A stretch of 64,000 bases of DNA, from positions 186,001-250,000 of the forward strand of contig NZ_JAAOZF010000002.1 of assembly GCF_011759705.1 (NCBI RefSeq), in the 5' to 3' direction. The stretch is from Microbacterium ulmi. Its GTDB lineage: Bacteria > Actinomycetota > Actinomycetes > Actinomycetales > Microbacteriaceae. Made by a program: the position numbers and the translations under genes. Position 1 is the first letter of the stretch; the number at the start of each line of letters is the position of its first letter. Below the pieces are notes generated by a model. That model saw nothing but the letters and a program-made list of their open reading frames with translations, was not told the origin of the DNA and searched no databases. Shown here in pieces: positions 25,413-33,654 of the stretch.

Positions 25413-26306
25413 TCAGGCCCGCTCGGCCGAGCCTTTCGAGGGGTCGGCGCCGGGCAGCAGCGTCTCGACGGGAAGACCGCTCGGGGTCGTCACAGCGACG
25501 ACCGGTGCCGGGTTGGGCCGCTTCGCCGTGACGTTGTCGCCGGAGGACTGATGCCTGACGCGGCGCAGCACCCATGGGACGAGGTACTCCCGCGCCCACA
25601 GCAGGTCTTCCCCTCGCGCTTCGCGCCACGTGCGTGCCGGGATCGGGTCGGGCTGCATGGGCTGCAGGTCGTTCGGCACGTTGAGGGCGCGCAGCACCAT
25701 GCGTGCCACCTCGTGGTGTCCGAGAGGGTTCAGGTGCAGGCGGTCGTCGTCGAAGAACCGCACGTCCTGGATCTCTTTGAGAGCCCACTGGTCGGCGACG
25801 ATGCAGTCGTAGCGATCGGCGATGGCACGGATGTTCTCGTTGTAGATCGCGACGCGACCGCGGATGCCGCGGAAGACCGGGGTGAAGTTCGTGTCGATGC
25901 CCGTGAACACGACGATCGTGGCGGCGTCGCGCGACAGGCGGACGACCGCGTCCTCGAACAGCTGAGCCACGGCGTCGGGGTCTGCCCCCGGGCGGATGAC
26001 GTCGTTGCCGCCTGCCGAGAACGTGATGAGGTCGGGTTTCAGTGCCAATGCGGGCTCGATCTGATCCGCGACGATCTGCCCGATGAGCTTGCCCCGCACC
26101 GCGAGGTTGGCGTACGCGAAGTCGTCGACCTGGGATGAGAGCACCTCTGCGACGCGGTCGGCCCAGCCGCGATGGCCGCCCTGCGACGACGGCTCGGGGT
26201 CGCCGATGCCCTCGGTGAAGGAGTCGCCGATCGCGACGTAGCGGCGCCAGGGGTGGGTTCCGGTGTTCGGGACATCGGGGCTTCGGTGATCCTCGTGGAT
26301 CGGCAT
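25413..26306 (-). CDS. SGNH/GDSL-family hydrolase
   Basis: A 297-residue SGNH hydrolase. Block I is AIGDSFTEG, block II Gly lies in NLAVRGKLIG, block III is SAGGNDV and block V is DRLHLNPLGHHEVA with the catalytic Asp/His. No signal peptide, so probably cytosolic esterase-like. The C-terminal LVPWVLRR...SSGDN segment is shared with the paralogue at 57696. ATG 26306 is preferred because GAGGAAGG lies 6 bases before it; ATG 26327 is the alternative. Confidence 0.85.
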   Translation of the reverse strand: MPIHEDHRSPDVPNTGTHPWRRYVAIGDSFTEGIGDPEPSSQGGHRGWADRVAEVLSSQVDDFAYANLAVRGKLIGQIVADQIEPALALKPDLITFSAGGNDVIRPGADPDAVAQLFEDAVVRLSRDAATIVVFTGIDTNFTPVFRGIRGRVAIYNENIRAIADRYDCIVADQWALKEIQDVRFFDDDRLHLNPLGHHEVARMVLRALNVPNDLQPMQPDPIPARTWREARGEDLLWAREYLVPWVLRRVRHQSSGDNVTAKRPNPAPVVAVTTPSGLPVETLLPGADPSKGSAERA

Positions 26307-26338
26307 CGGCATCCTTCCTCGGTTCATGACCGTCACCC

Positions 26339-26344
26339 AGGCTA
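26339..26344 (-). promoter_or_regulatory. -10 element for the SGNH hydrolase at 25413-26306
   Basis: TAGCCT on the minus strand, about 32 bases before the chosen start and 11 before the alternative ATG 26327. Confidence 0.35.
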
Positions 26345-26442
26345 ACGCGGTGCGAGGACATCCGGCGTCCGTCCGCACCGTCCCCGGTCTCGTCTATCGT
26401 GGTCACTCGTGCGTCTGGGCGCACGCACCGGAAGGGGGTCCG

Positions 26443-28320
26443 ATGGACGACGACGCGTCGCTGCTGGAGACCCGCGAGGCCGCGTGGCGCGACACCGCTG
26501 CAGGATCCGAGCCGCAGCCGCACTTCGGGACGTTCGCCGCCGAGCACCTCTCGCCGTCCTTCCCGCAGCGTGCGCCGTGGGGCACGGCCCAGCGTCTGCG
26601 CGCATGGCAGGCCGAGGCGCTCGACCGGTACTTCGCCCTCGACGGCCCCGACGGCGTCGGGAAGGGGCCGCGCGACTTCCTCGCGGCGGCGACGCCGGGG
26701 GCCGGAAAGACGACGTTCGCGCTGAGGCTCGCGAGCGAGCTCCTGCGCCGGCGCGTCGTCGACCGCATCGTCGTCGTCGCCCCGACCGAACACCTGAAGA
26801 CGCAGTGGGCGGATGCCGCGGCCCGCGTCTCGATCCGTCTCGATCCTGTCTTCTCGAACCGGCACGTCGCGCCGGCGAGGCACTATCACGGCGTCGCGGT
26901 GACGTACGCGCAGGTCGCGGTCAAGGCGTCCGTCCACGAGCGCCTCGTGCTGGAGGCCCGCACCCTCGTGATCCTCGACGAGGTCCACCACGGCGGCGAC
27001 GCGCTCAGCTGGGGAGACGCGCTGCGCGAGGCGTACGGCCGCGCGGCACGCCGCCTGCTGCTCAGCGGCACCCCGTTCCGCAGTGACACGGCTCCGATCC
27101 CGTTCGTCGAATACCATCCCGACGAGCACGGCATCCGCATCTCCCGCACGGACTACGCGTACGGCTACGGGCGCGCCCTCGAGGACGGCGTCGTGCGTCC
27201 CGTCATGTTCCTGGTGTACGCGGGGCACATGAAGTGGCGCACGCGCGCCGGCGAGGAGATGGAGGCCCAGCTCGGGCAGGACAACACGAAGGACATCACC
27301 TCGCAGGCGTGGCGCACGGCGCTCGACCCCGAGGGCGCCTGGATCCCCGCGGTCCTGAGATCTGCCGATCGACGCCTCTCCGAAGTGCGCGACCAGGTTC
27401 CGGACGCCGGTGGCCTCGTGATCGCGACGGATCAGACGGCAGCGCGGGCGTACGCCGCGATCCTGCACGGAATCACGGGGGAGGCTCCCGCCGTCGTCCT
27501 GTCGGACGAGGCGGAGGCGTCCTCGCGCATCGAGGAGTTCTCCGCCGGCACGTCGCGGTGGATGGTCGCCGTGCGCATGGTGTCGGAGGGGGTGGACGTG
27601 CCGCGACTCGCCGTGGGCGTCTACGCGACGTCGGCATCGACGCCGCTCTTCTTCGCGCAGGCGATCGGGCGCTTCGTGCGCGCGCGCCGTCGCGGCGAGA
27701 CGGCGAGCGTCTTCCTCCCGAACGTGCCGCAGCTGCTTGCGCTCGCGAACGACCTCGAGCGTCAGCGGGACCACGCGCTCGATCGGGACGGCGACGCCGA
27801 GGACGGTCTCGACGACGACCTCCTCGACCTCGCCGAGCGAGAGGACAAGGCATCCGACGCGCTCACGGAGGAGTTCGAGTACCGCGCACTCGGCTCCGTC
27901 GCGCACTTCGATCGCGTGCTCTACGACGGGCGCGAGTTCGGCCAGCTCGCCGTCCCGGGCACGCCCGAGGAGGAGGAGTTCCTGGGGCTGCCGGGTCTGC
28001 TCGAGCCCGAGCACGTCCATGAGCTGCTCATGCAGCGGCAGGCGCGCCAAGGGCGGCACAGGACCGCGCGGGAGGCGCGGGAGGCCGCCTCCGGCGGGCT
28101 CGCGCAGCCGGAGGTCCCGCAAGCGCTGCACCGCACGCTGAAGGAGCAGCGTCAGCTGCTCAACAGCCTCGTCGGCGTCTACGCGCGGCAGTCCGGCGGA
28201 CCCCATGGCGCCGTGCATGCGGAGCTGCGCCGGCTGTGCGGCGGGCCTGCGGTCGCGCAGGCGACCGTGGCGCAGCTGCAGGCGCGCATCGACCTCCTGC
28301 GGGCCCGCGTACGCTCCTAG
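26443..28320 (+). CDS. Superfamily 2 DNA/RNA helicase (DEAD/DEAH-box type)
   Basis: A 625-residue helicase. Walker A is ATPGAGKTT near residue 85, motif II is DEVHH, motif III SGTPFR, and motif VI QAIGRFVRARRR. It resembles the XPB/RadD-like branch of phage and restriction-type helicases. The C-terminal third has acidic, Glu/Asp-rich and low-complexity stretches and no known nuclease. No restriction or defence partner is adjacent. GAAGGGGG precedes the ATG. The SRPBCC gene follows after 9 bases. Confidence 0.85.
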   Translation: MDDDASLLETREAAWRDTAAGSEPQPHFGTFAAEHLSPSFPQRAPWGTAQRLRAWQAEALDRYFALDGPDGVGKGPRDFLAAATPGAGKTTFALRLASELLRRRVVDRIVVVAPTEHLKTQWADAAARVSIRLDPVFSNRHVAPARHYHGVAVTYAQVAVKASVHERLVLEARTLVILDEVHHGGDALSWGDALREAYGRAARRLLLSGTPFRSDTAPIPFVEYHPDEHGIRISRTDYAYGYGRALEDGVVRPVMFLVYAGHMKWRTRAGEEMEAQLGQDNTKDITSQAWRTALDPEGAWIPAVLRSADRRLSEVRDQVPDAGGLVIATDQTAARAYAAILHGITGEAPAVVLSDEAEASSRIEEFSAGTSRWMVAVRMVSEGVDVPRLAVGVYATSASTPLFFAQAIGRFVRARRRGETASVFLPNVPQLLALANDLERQRDHALDRDGDAEDGLDDDLLDLAEREDKASDALTEEFEYRALGSVAHFDRVLYDGREFGQLAVPGTPEEEEFLGLPGLLEPEHVHELLMQRQARQGRHRTAREAREAASGGLAQPEVPQALHRTLKEQRQLLNSLVGVYARQSGGPHGAVHAELRRLCGGPAVAQATVAQLQARIDLLRARVRS

Positions 28321-28323
28321 ACT
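28318..28323 (+). promoter_or_regulatory. -10 element for the SRPBCC gene, made partly of a stop codon
   Basis: TAGACT; its first three bases are the TAG stop of the helicase gene. It lies 6 bases before ATG 28330. Confidence 0.45.
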
Positions 28324-28329
28324 GCCCGC

Positions 28330-28803
28330 ATGGGCGCCTCGTACTCGTTCGTGTCGCGCTGGGAGGTGCCTGCGACGCCGCAGCGGTGCTGGGCGCAGCT
28401 GCAGCGGATGCTGAGCCCGGGCGTCGAGTCGTGGTGGCCCGGCATGGCGATCGTGGAGGCGCCGACCGAGGTCGCCGCCGGCCGGTCGCTGACCCTCGCG
28501 GTACGCAGTCCCCTCGGCTACCGCCTGCGGACGCGGCTCACGATCACGGATGTCGATCCCGGGCGTTCCCTCTCGGCGGCGAGCGCGGGGGATCTTCGCG
28601 GGACCGGCAGCGTCGAGGTGCGGACGGCCGGGGAGGCGGCATCCGTCGTCGTCTTCCACTGGGACGTGACGACCGAGCGTGCATGGATGAACGCGACCGC
28701 CCGCGTTCTGCGCCCGGTGTTCGAGCGCGCGCACGCCGCCGTCATGCGAGCGGGCGAGCGGGGGCTCACGGCGCGTCTCGCGTCTGGCGACCGGTCCGGA
28801 TAG
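28330..28803 (+). CDS. SRPBCC-fold protein (polyketide cyclase/START-like)
   Basis: A 157-residue single-domain protein whose N-terminus SFVSRWEVPATPQRCWAQL and later VFHWDVTTERAWMN are typical of the SRPBCC (Bet v1-like) ligand-binding fold. Such proteins bind hydrophobic small molecules. The ligand is unknown. It has its own leaderless promoter and a terminator just after it. Confidence 0.72.
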   Translation: MGASYSFVSRWEVPATPQRCWAQLQRMLSPGVESWWPGMAIVEAPTEVAAGRSLTLAVRSPLGYRLRTRLTITDVDPGRSLSAASAGDLRGTGSVEVRTAGEAASVVVFHWDVTTERAWMNATARVLRPVFERAHAAVMRAGERGLTARLASGDRSG

Positions 28804-28806
28804 CCT

Positions 28807-28848
28807 CGCGGCGCCGATCCGCGGGCGGTGCTGGACATCGGCGCCGCG
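28807..28848 (+). terminator. Terminator after the SRPBCC gene
   Basis: Perfect 12-bp arms CGCGGCGCCGAT (28807-28818) and ATCGGCGCCGCG (28837-28848) with an 18-base loop, 4 bases after the stop codon. No T-tract. Confidence 0.55.
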
Positions 28849-28921
28849 GGACCGCCGTGTCGCGCTCGGCCGTCGCCGCCTGGGGTGACCACGCGGGCTT
28901 CGGAAGTCCGAAATGCTGTCA

Positions 28922-28941
28922 ATTCGCGTCTCGACGCGAAT
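28922..28941. promoter_or_regulatory. Palindromic operator candidate upstream of the VIT iron transporter
   Basis: ATTCGCGTC-TC-GACGCGAAT, perfect 9-bp arms around two bases. It covers the expected -35 region for the TAGCGT box at 28960, so a bound protein would block RNA polymerase. Confidence 0.6.
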
Positions 28942-28959
28942 CCGTGCGGAGGCGCTGAC

Positions 28960-28965
28960 TAGCGT
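28960..28965 (+). promoter_or_regulatory. -10 element for the VIT transporter gene
   Basis: TAGCGT. The predicted transcript has a leader of about 33 bases carrying GGAGG at 28995-28999. Confidence 0.45.
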
Positions 28966-29004
28966 TGAGGGATCCCTTTTCCCGTCGCCGCTTCGGAGGC
29001 TTCA

Positions 29005-30096
29005 TTGAGCGCGCCCGCAGAACCCACGACCCGAGATCGGCGACGGTGGGCTCAGTATCTCGTCAACGAACGCGCGGAGGCACGCGTCTATCGCGCACTC
29101 GCCTCTCGCCGCGAGGGCGAGGAGCGCGACATCCTGCTTGCGCTCGCCGATGCCGAGGGGCGCCACGAAGCGCACTGGCTGGGGCTGCTCGGCGGTGAGC
29201 CGAAGCGCCTTCCGTCCCCCGACGCGGGCACACGGGTGCTCGGCTGGATGGCCAGGCGCTTCGGGTCGATCTTCGTCCTCGCGCTCGCGCAGAACGCCGA
29301 GGGGCGTTCGCCGTACGACGACGAGCCCTTCGCGACTCCCACGATGGCCGCCGACGAGAAGATCCATCACGAGGTCGTGCGCGGGCTTGCGGCCCGAGGT
29401 CGCCGCCGTCTGTCGGGAACCTTCCGCGCCGCCGTGTTCGGAGCGAACGACGGACTCGTCTCGAACCTCGCGCTCGTCATGGGCATCGGAGCGACCGGCG
29501 TCGCGCCGCAGTTCGTGCTGTTCAGCGGTGTCGCGGGACTCCTCGCCGGGGCGCTCTCGATGGGTGCGGGGGAGTTCGTCTCTGTGCGGTCGCAGCGCGA
29601 ACTCCTCGAGGCGACCGAGCCGAACAACTTCGCCGACGCGGCGCTGCCCGACCTCGACCTCGACGCGAACGAGCTCGCCCTCGTCTACCGCACGCGCGGC
29701 ATCCCGTCCGACGAGGCACTGGAGCGTGCACGCCGGGTCGTGGCCGCCGCCCACGCGGCCGACAGGTCCGTGCCCTATGCGCGCCCGATCGAGGTGGCGG
29801 GGGATGAGCACGATGTCGTCGGGGCCGCGTGGGGTGCGGCGATCTCCAGCTTCCTGTTCTTCGCATCGGGGGCGATCATCCCGGTCCTGCCGTGGATCTT
29901 CGGGCTCTCGGGCCTCACCGCCGTCGTCGTCGCCCTCGTCCTCGTCGGGATCGCGCTCCTGTCGACGGGTGCGGCGGTGGGCCTCCTCTCCGGCGGCTCG
30001 CCGCTCAAGCGAGCCGTGCGACAGCTGCTCATCGGATTCGGTGCCGCGGCGATCACGTACCTGCTGGGCATCGCCTTCGGCGTCTCGCTCGGCTGA
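29005..30096 (+). CDS. Ferritin-like/VIT1 iron-manganese transporter (MbfA type)
   Basis: A 363-residue fusion. Residues 1-130 form an erythrin-like diiron domain with E-x2-H type ligands in EGRHEAHW and EKIHHEVV. The rest is a VIT1/CCC1 membrane domain with FGANDGLVSNLALVMG, AGALSMGAGEFVS and three C-terminal helices. Related MbfA proteins export iron or protect from peroxide. The start codon is TTG at 29005, set by GGAGG five bases upstream. The operator-like palindrome suggests metal or oxidative control. Confidence 0.87.
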   Translation: MSAPAEPTTRDRRRWAQYLVNERAEARVYRALASRREGEERDILLALADAEGRHEAHWLGLLGGEPKRLPSPDAGTRVLGWMARRFGSIFVLALAQNAEGRSPYDDEPFATPTMAADEKIHHEVVRGLAARGRRRLSGTFRAAVFGANDGLVSNLALVMGIGATGVAPQFVLFSGVAGLLAGALSMGAGEFVSVRSQRELLEATEPNNFADAALPDLDLDANELALVYRTRGIPSDEALERARRVVAAAHAADRSVPYARPIEVAGDEHDVVGAAWGAAISSFLFFASGAIIPVLPWIFGLSGLTAVVVALVLVGIALLSTGAAVGLLSGGSPLKRAVRQLLIGFGAAAITYLLGIAFGVSLG

Positions 30097-30168
30097 CGCG
30101 CCTCGATTCGGGGATCGGTGCGGATCGTGCTAATGTCGTTCCTCGGTTGCGAAACCGAAAACCACCTC

Positions 30169-30253
30169 GCGCGGGTGGCGGAATAGGTAGACGCGCTAGC
30201 TTGAGGTGCTAGTGCCCGTATAGGGCGTGGGGGTTCAAGTCCCCCCTCGCGCA
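30169..30253 (+). tRNA. tRNA-Leu (GAG)
   Basis: An 85-base class II tRNA. The acceptor stem GCGCGGG (30169-30175) pairs with CTCGCGC (30246-30252), discriminator A30253. The anticodon stem is CTAGC/GCTAG around TTGAGGT, with anticodon GAG at 30203-30205, which reads CUC and CUU. A long variable arm (GCCC-GTATA-GGGC) and a TTCAAGT T-loop confirm leucine. CCA is not encoded. Confidence 0.95.
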
Positions 30254-30293
30254 CAAACGAAAGAGCCCCCGTCAGGGGGCTTTTTCGTTTGTG
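30252..30293. terminator. Bidirectional intrinsic terminator of tRNA-Leu
   Basis: A 19-bp stem (30252-30270 with 30275-30293, one G-T pair) around loop GTCA. The stem has a GC-rich core GAGCCCCC/GGGGGCTT and A/T-rich base giving T-tracts on both strands. It begins inside the last two bases of the tRNA. Confidence 0.85.
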
Positions 30294-30354
30294 CTGGAGG
30301 TGTCATCGCGAGGGGCCCGCCCCCCTCGCGCGCGGCCCGGCTCCGCGGTCGCGA

Positions 30355-30360
30355 TAGGTT
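30355..30360 (+). promoter_or_regulatory. -10 element for the M20 peptidase gene
   Basis: TAGGTT, 7 bases before ATG 30368; leaderless. Confidence 0.5.
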
Positions 30361-30367
30361 AGTCCCC

Positions 30368-31666
30368 ATGCCCACGCCCGACGAGCTGCCCGAAGTCGTC
30401 TCGGTCGCACGTGATCTGATCCGGTTCGACACGTCGAACTACGGCGGTGGGCGAGCCAACGGCGAGCGCGAGGCCGCCGAGTACGTCGCGGCCCACCTCG
30501 CAGGCCTCGGCCTCGCACCCGAGCTGTACGAGCCGATCCCTCGACGTACGAACGTCATGGCGCGCGTCCCGGGGCGCAACCCCTCCAAGCCCGCGCTCAT
30601 CCTGCACGGGCATCTCGACGTCGTCCCCGCGGTGGCGGGCGACTGGAGTGTCGACCCGTTCGCGGGGGAGATCCGCGACGGGATGCTGTGGGGTCGCGGA
30701 GCGGTCGACATGAAGGACATGGATGCCATGATCCTGACGTCGGTCGCCGGCATCCTGCGTTCAGGGGATCAGCCCGAGCGCGACCTGATCCTGACGTTCT
30801 TCGCCGACGAGGAGAACGGCGGAGTCGAGGGCTCCGCACTGGTCGTGCGCGACAAGCCGGAGTGGTTCGCCGGCGCCACGGAGGCGATCAGCGAGGTCGG
30901 CGGCTACTCGATCGCGGTCGACGATCGGCGGGCGTATCTCCTGCAGGTGGGGGAGAAGGCGCTCATCTGGCTCAAGCTCGTGGCGCGGGGCCGCGCGGGC
31001 CACGGCAGCCGCTTCCACCCCGAGAACGCCGTCACGCGGCTCGCGGAGGCCGTCGCGGCGCTCGGGCGCGCCGAGTGGCCCATCCGCCTCACGGCCACGA
31101 CGCATCAGCTCCTGACGGGCCTGGCGGAGCTCTCCGGCACGGATGCCTCCGACCCGGACGCCCTGGCGGACACGACGGGGGCGGCATCCGGGTTCATCCG
31201 CTCGACGCTGCGCACGACGACCAACCCCACGGGTCTGACGGCGGGGTACAAGCACAATGTGATCCCCGACCGCGCCGAGGCGCTCATCGACGTGCGCGTC
31301 CTTCCCGGCACGGAGGAGGCCGCCCTCGCCGACATCCGCCGCATCGTCGGCGACGACGTCGCCGTGGAGATCGTCGTGCAGGACATCGGGCTGGAGGTGC
31401 CGTTCGTCGGCGACCTCGTCGACGCCATGGTCGCATCGCTCGGGCGGCACGACCCGGGCGTCCCGGTCATCCCGTACCTCATGGGCGGGGGGACCGACAA
31501 CAAGGCGCTGTCGCGGCTGGGAGTCGCGGGCTATGGCTTCGCTCCGCTGCGGCTGCCCGCCGACCTCGACTTCACGGGCATGTTCCACGGCGTCGACGAG
31601 CGCGTCCCGGTGGACGCGCTCGTCTTCGGCCAGGCCGTGCTGACCGACCTGCTGCGCACATACTGA
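30368..31666 (+). CDS. M20/M25/M40-family metallopeptidase
   Basis: A 432-residue zinc peptidase. Metal-binding HGHLDVVP is near residue 80, WGRGAVDMKD supplies the bridging Asp, DEENGG the catalytic Glu pair, and GGGTDNKA the C-terminal ligands. A dimerisation domain with RAGHGSRFHPENA lies between. Likely hydrolyses di- or N-acyl peptides in the cytosol. Followed after 12 bases by uppP, probably the same transcript. Confidence 0.9.
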   Translation: MPTPDELPEVVSVARDLIRFDTSNYGGGRANGEREAAEYVAAHLAGLGLAPELYEPIPRRTNVMARVPGRNPSKPALILHGHLDVVPAVAGDWSVDPFAGEIRDGMLWGRGAVDMKDMDAMILTSVAGILRSGDQPERDLILTFFADEENGGVEGSALVVRDKPEWFAGATEAISEVGGYSIAVDDRRAYLLQVGEKALIWLKLVARGRAGHGSRFHPENAVTRLAEAVAALGRAEWPIRLTATTHQLLTGLAELSGTDASDPDALADTTGAASGFIRSTLRTTTNPTGLTAGYKHNVIPDRAEALIDVRVLPGTEEAALADIRRIVGDDVAVEIVVQDIGLEVPFVGDLVDAMVASLGRHDPGVPVIPYLMGGGTDNKALSRLGVAGYGFAPLRLPADLDFTGMFHGVDERVPVDALVFGQAVLTDLLRTY

Positions 31667-31678
31667 CGGAAGGCCCGC

Positions 31679-32506
31679 ATGCACTTTCTCGAGGCGATCA
31701 TCCTCGGCCTTGTCCAGGGCCTCACGGAGTTCCTTCCGATCTCATCGAGCGCACACCTGCGCATCCTCGGGACGTTCTTCCCCGGCGCCGAGGACCCGGG
31801 AGCCGCGTTCACCGCGATCACCCAGATCGGCACGGAGGCGGCCGTCGTCGTGTTCTTCTGGCGCGACATCGTGCGCATCGTCGGGCACTGGTTCAGGGCG
31901 CTGTTCGGTCGCATCCCGCGCAATGATCCGGATGCGCGGATGGGCTGGCTCATCATCATCGGCAGCATCCCTATCGTCGTGCTCGGGCTCCTGTTCCAAG
32001 ACCAGATCGAGACGACGCTGAGGTCGCTGTGGATCGTCGCAGGGATGCTCATCTTCTTCGGCGTGCTGCTGGGCATCGCCGACCAGGTGGGCGCGAAGAA
32101 GCGTCGGCTGCAGGACATCACGGTGCCGCACGGCATCGTCTACGGCCTCGCGCAGTCCCTCGCCCTCATCCCCGGCGTCTCGCGCTCGGGCGGAACCATC
32201 ACGGCGGGCCTGTTCATGGGCTACGAGCGGGCGGCGGCCGCCCGGTACGCGTTCCTGCTCGCGATACCCGCAGTGTTCGGCAGCGGCTTCTACCAGCTCT
32301 ACAAGAGCTGGGACGAGCCGGGCGTGTACAGCCTCAGCGAGACCGCGGTCGCGACGGGCATCGCGTTCATCGTCGCGCTCGGCGTGATCGCGTTCTTCAT
32401 GAGCTGGATCTCGAAGCACAGCTTCCTGCCGTTCGTGATCTACCGCGTGGCGCTCGGATCGACGCTGCTCGTGCTGCTCTCGGCCGGGGTCATCGACGCA
32501 CGCTGA
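31679..32506 (+). CDS. uppP: Undecaprenyl-diphosphate phosphatase
   Basis: A 275-residue membrane enzyme with about eight helices. It carries the two BacA/UppP signatures [16 protein letters not shown] near the N-terminus and [14 protein letters not shown] in the middle. It recycles undecaprenyl diphosphate to the monophosphate carrier for peptidoglycan and confers some bacitracin resistance. A short 8-bp tandem repeat follows the stop codon. Confidence 0.95.
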   Translation: MHFLEAIILGLVQGLTEFLPISSSAHLRILGTFFPGAEDPGAAFTAITQIGTEAAVVVFFWRDIVRIVGHWFRALFGRIPRNDPDARMGWLIIIGSIPIVVLGLLFQDQIETTLRSLWIVAGMLIFFGVLLGIADQVGAKKRRLQDITVPHGIVYGLAQSLALIPGVSRSGGTITAGLFMGYERAAAARYAFLLAIPAVFGSGFYQLYKSWDEPGVYSLSETAVATGIAFIVALGVIAFFMSWISKHSFLPFVIYRVALGSTLLVLLSAGVIDAR

Positions 32507-32509
32507 GCC

Positions 32510-32565
32510 CCGCGGCCCTGCGGCGCTGCGGCGCTGCGGCCCTGCGGCGCTGCGGCCCTGCGGCG
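32510..32565. repeat. 8-bp tandem repeat CTGCGGC(G/C), seven units
   Basis: Units start at 32510, 32518, 32526, 32534, 32542, 32550 and 32558. The first has one mismatch and the others differ only at the last base. It lies 3 bases after the uppP stop, between convergent genes, so length changes would not shift a reading frame. Confidence 0.85.
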
Positions 32566-32651
32566 CGCCACGAGCCGGCGGCGGGCACGCGCGGCCAATG
32601 ACCCCTCTGCGGCGGCGCTCTGCCGCGGAGTCCTCGGCGTCGCGGGAGGAC

Positions 32652-33518
32652 TCAGCGTCGCGGCGGCTCGTCGCGCCCCGGTTTGCCGGGGCCGTCGCCG
32701 CCGCGGCGCAGGTACCGCTCGAACTCCTGGGCGATCGCGTCGCCCGACGCCTCGGGCGAGTCCCAGGTGTCGCGTGTGCGCTCGAGCTGGCGGATGTACT
32801 CCGTCATCTCCTCGTCGTCCGCCGCGGCGGCGTCGATCGACGCCTCCCACGCGACCGCCTCGGTGGCGAGGTCGCCCCGTGGCACGCGCGCGCTCGTGAT
32901 GTCTTCGAGCCGGTCGAGGAGCGCGAGCGTCGCCTTGGGCGACGGCGTGTGCCCTGCGACGTAGTGCGGGACGCTCGCCCACAGACTCGCCGACGGGATG
33001 CCCGCCCGGTCCGCGGCATCGCTGAGCACGCTCAGGATGCCGACCGGCCCCTCGTACGTGCTCCGCTCCAGGCCCAGGGATGAGCGGATCTGCTCGTTCT
33101 CGCTCCCGGCGAACACGGAGATGGGCCGGGTGTGGGGGACGTCCGACATCATCGAGCCGAGCGCGACGAGGCCCGTGATGTCTTCACGCAGAGCGACGTC
33201 GACGAACTCTCCCGCGAACGCCTGCCAGGCGCGGGCGGGCTCGACCCCGGTCAGAAGCCACAGCTGCGTCCCGCGGCCGGGCTTGACGGGTCGCAGGACC
33301 GTGGCCTCGGGCCAGCGCAGGAGTCGGCGGCCCTCGCCATCGGTCGCGATCTGCGGGCGCGTGTACTGGTAGTCGAAGTAGAGCTCGGGGTCGATCGAGA
33401 AGACCGGCTCGTAGTCCCCGCTCTCGCGCAGCTGGGCGATCGCGGCGGAGGCGGCCTCGCCCGCGTCGTTCCAGCCGTCGAACGCCGCGACGAGCACCCT
33501 GCGACCCAGTCCGTCCAC
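32652..33518 (-). CDS. PAC2-family protein (proteasome assembly chaperone-like)
   Basis: A 288-residue PAC2 protein: RRVLVAAFDGWNDAGEAAS at the N-terminus, VALGSMMSDVPHTRPISVF and the PSASLWASVPHYV motif. Actinobacterial members (Rv2125 type) are linked with the Pup-proteasome region but their function is not settled. The C-terminus is a basic/Gly tail. GTG 33518 is chosen for GAAGGGGGTC upstream and a TATTCT box. It is divergent from the HAD gene. Confidence 0.82.
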   Translation of the reverse strand: MDGLGRRVLVAAFDGWNDAGEAASAAIAQLRESGDYEPVFSIDPELYFDYQYTRPQIATDGEGRRLLRWPEATVLRPVKPGRGTQLWLLTGVEPARAWQAFAGEFVDVALREDITGLVALGSMMSDVPHTRPISVFAGSENEQIRSSLGLERSTYEGPVGILSVLSDAADRAGIPSASLWASVPHYVAGHTPSPKATLALLDRLEDITSARVPRGDLATEAVAWEASIDAAAADDEEMTEYIRQLERTRDTWDSPEASGDAIAQEFERYLRRGGDGPGKPGRDEPPRR

Positions 33519-33551
33519 GCGACCCCCTTCGACCGATTTCGGAGTGCATCC

Positions 33552-33557
33552 AGAATA
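33552..33557 (-). promoter_or_regulatory. -10 element for the PAC2 gene
   Basis: TATTCT on the minus strand; leader of about 28 bases with GGGGG Shine-Dalgarno. Confidence 0.45.
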
Positions 33558-33642
33558 GGCGTCGCGCTCCGACGCGGGGCCGCCGAACCGTCGGCGCGCC
33601 ATCGCGGCCCGCAGCGCTCGGCTGCCTTCGAGGGGCGCTCGG

Positions 33643-33648
33643 TAGGAT
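33643..33648 (+). promoter_or_regulatory. -10 element for the HAD-trmI operon
   Basis: TAGGAT, 6 bases before GTG 33655; leaderless. Confidence 0.5.
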
Positions 33649-33654
33649 CGAACA

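Noticed and set aside
26443..28320. Part of a restriction or antiphage defence system
   Set aside because: The helicase resembles such proteins, but no nuclease, methylase or other defence gene is adjacent.
25306..28734. 1142-codon open frame on the minus strand across the RNA methyltransferase, SGNH and helicase region
   Set aside because: Composition is shadow-like, and most of it is antisense to an intact helicase with all motifs.
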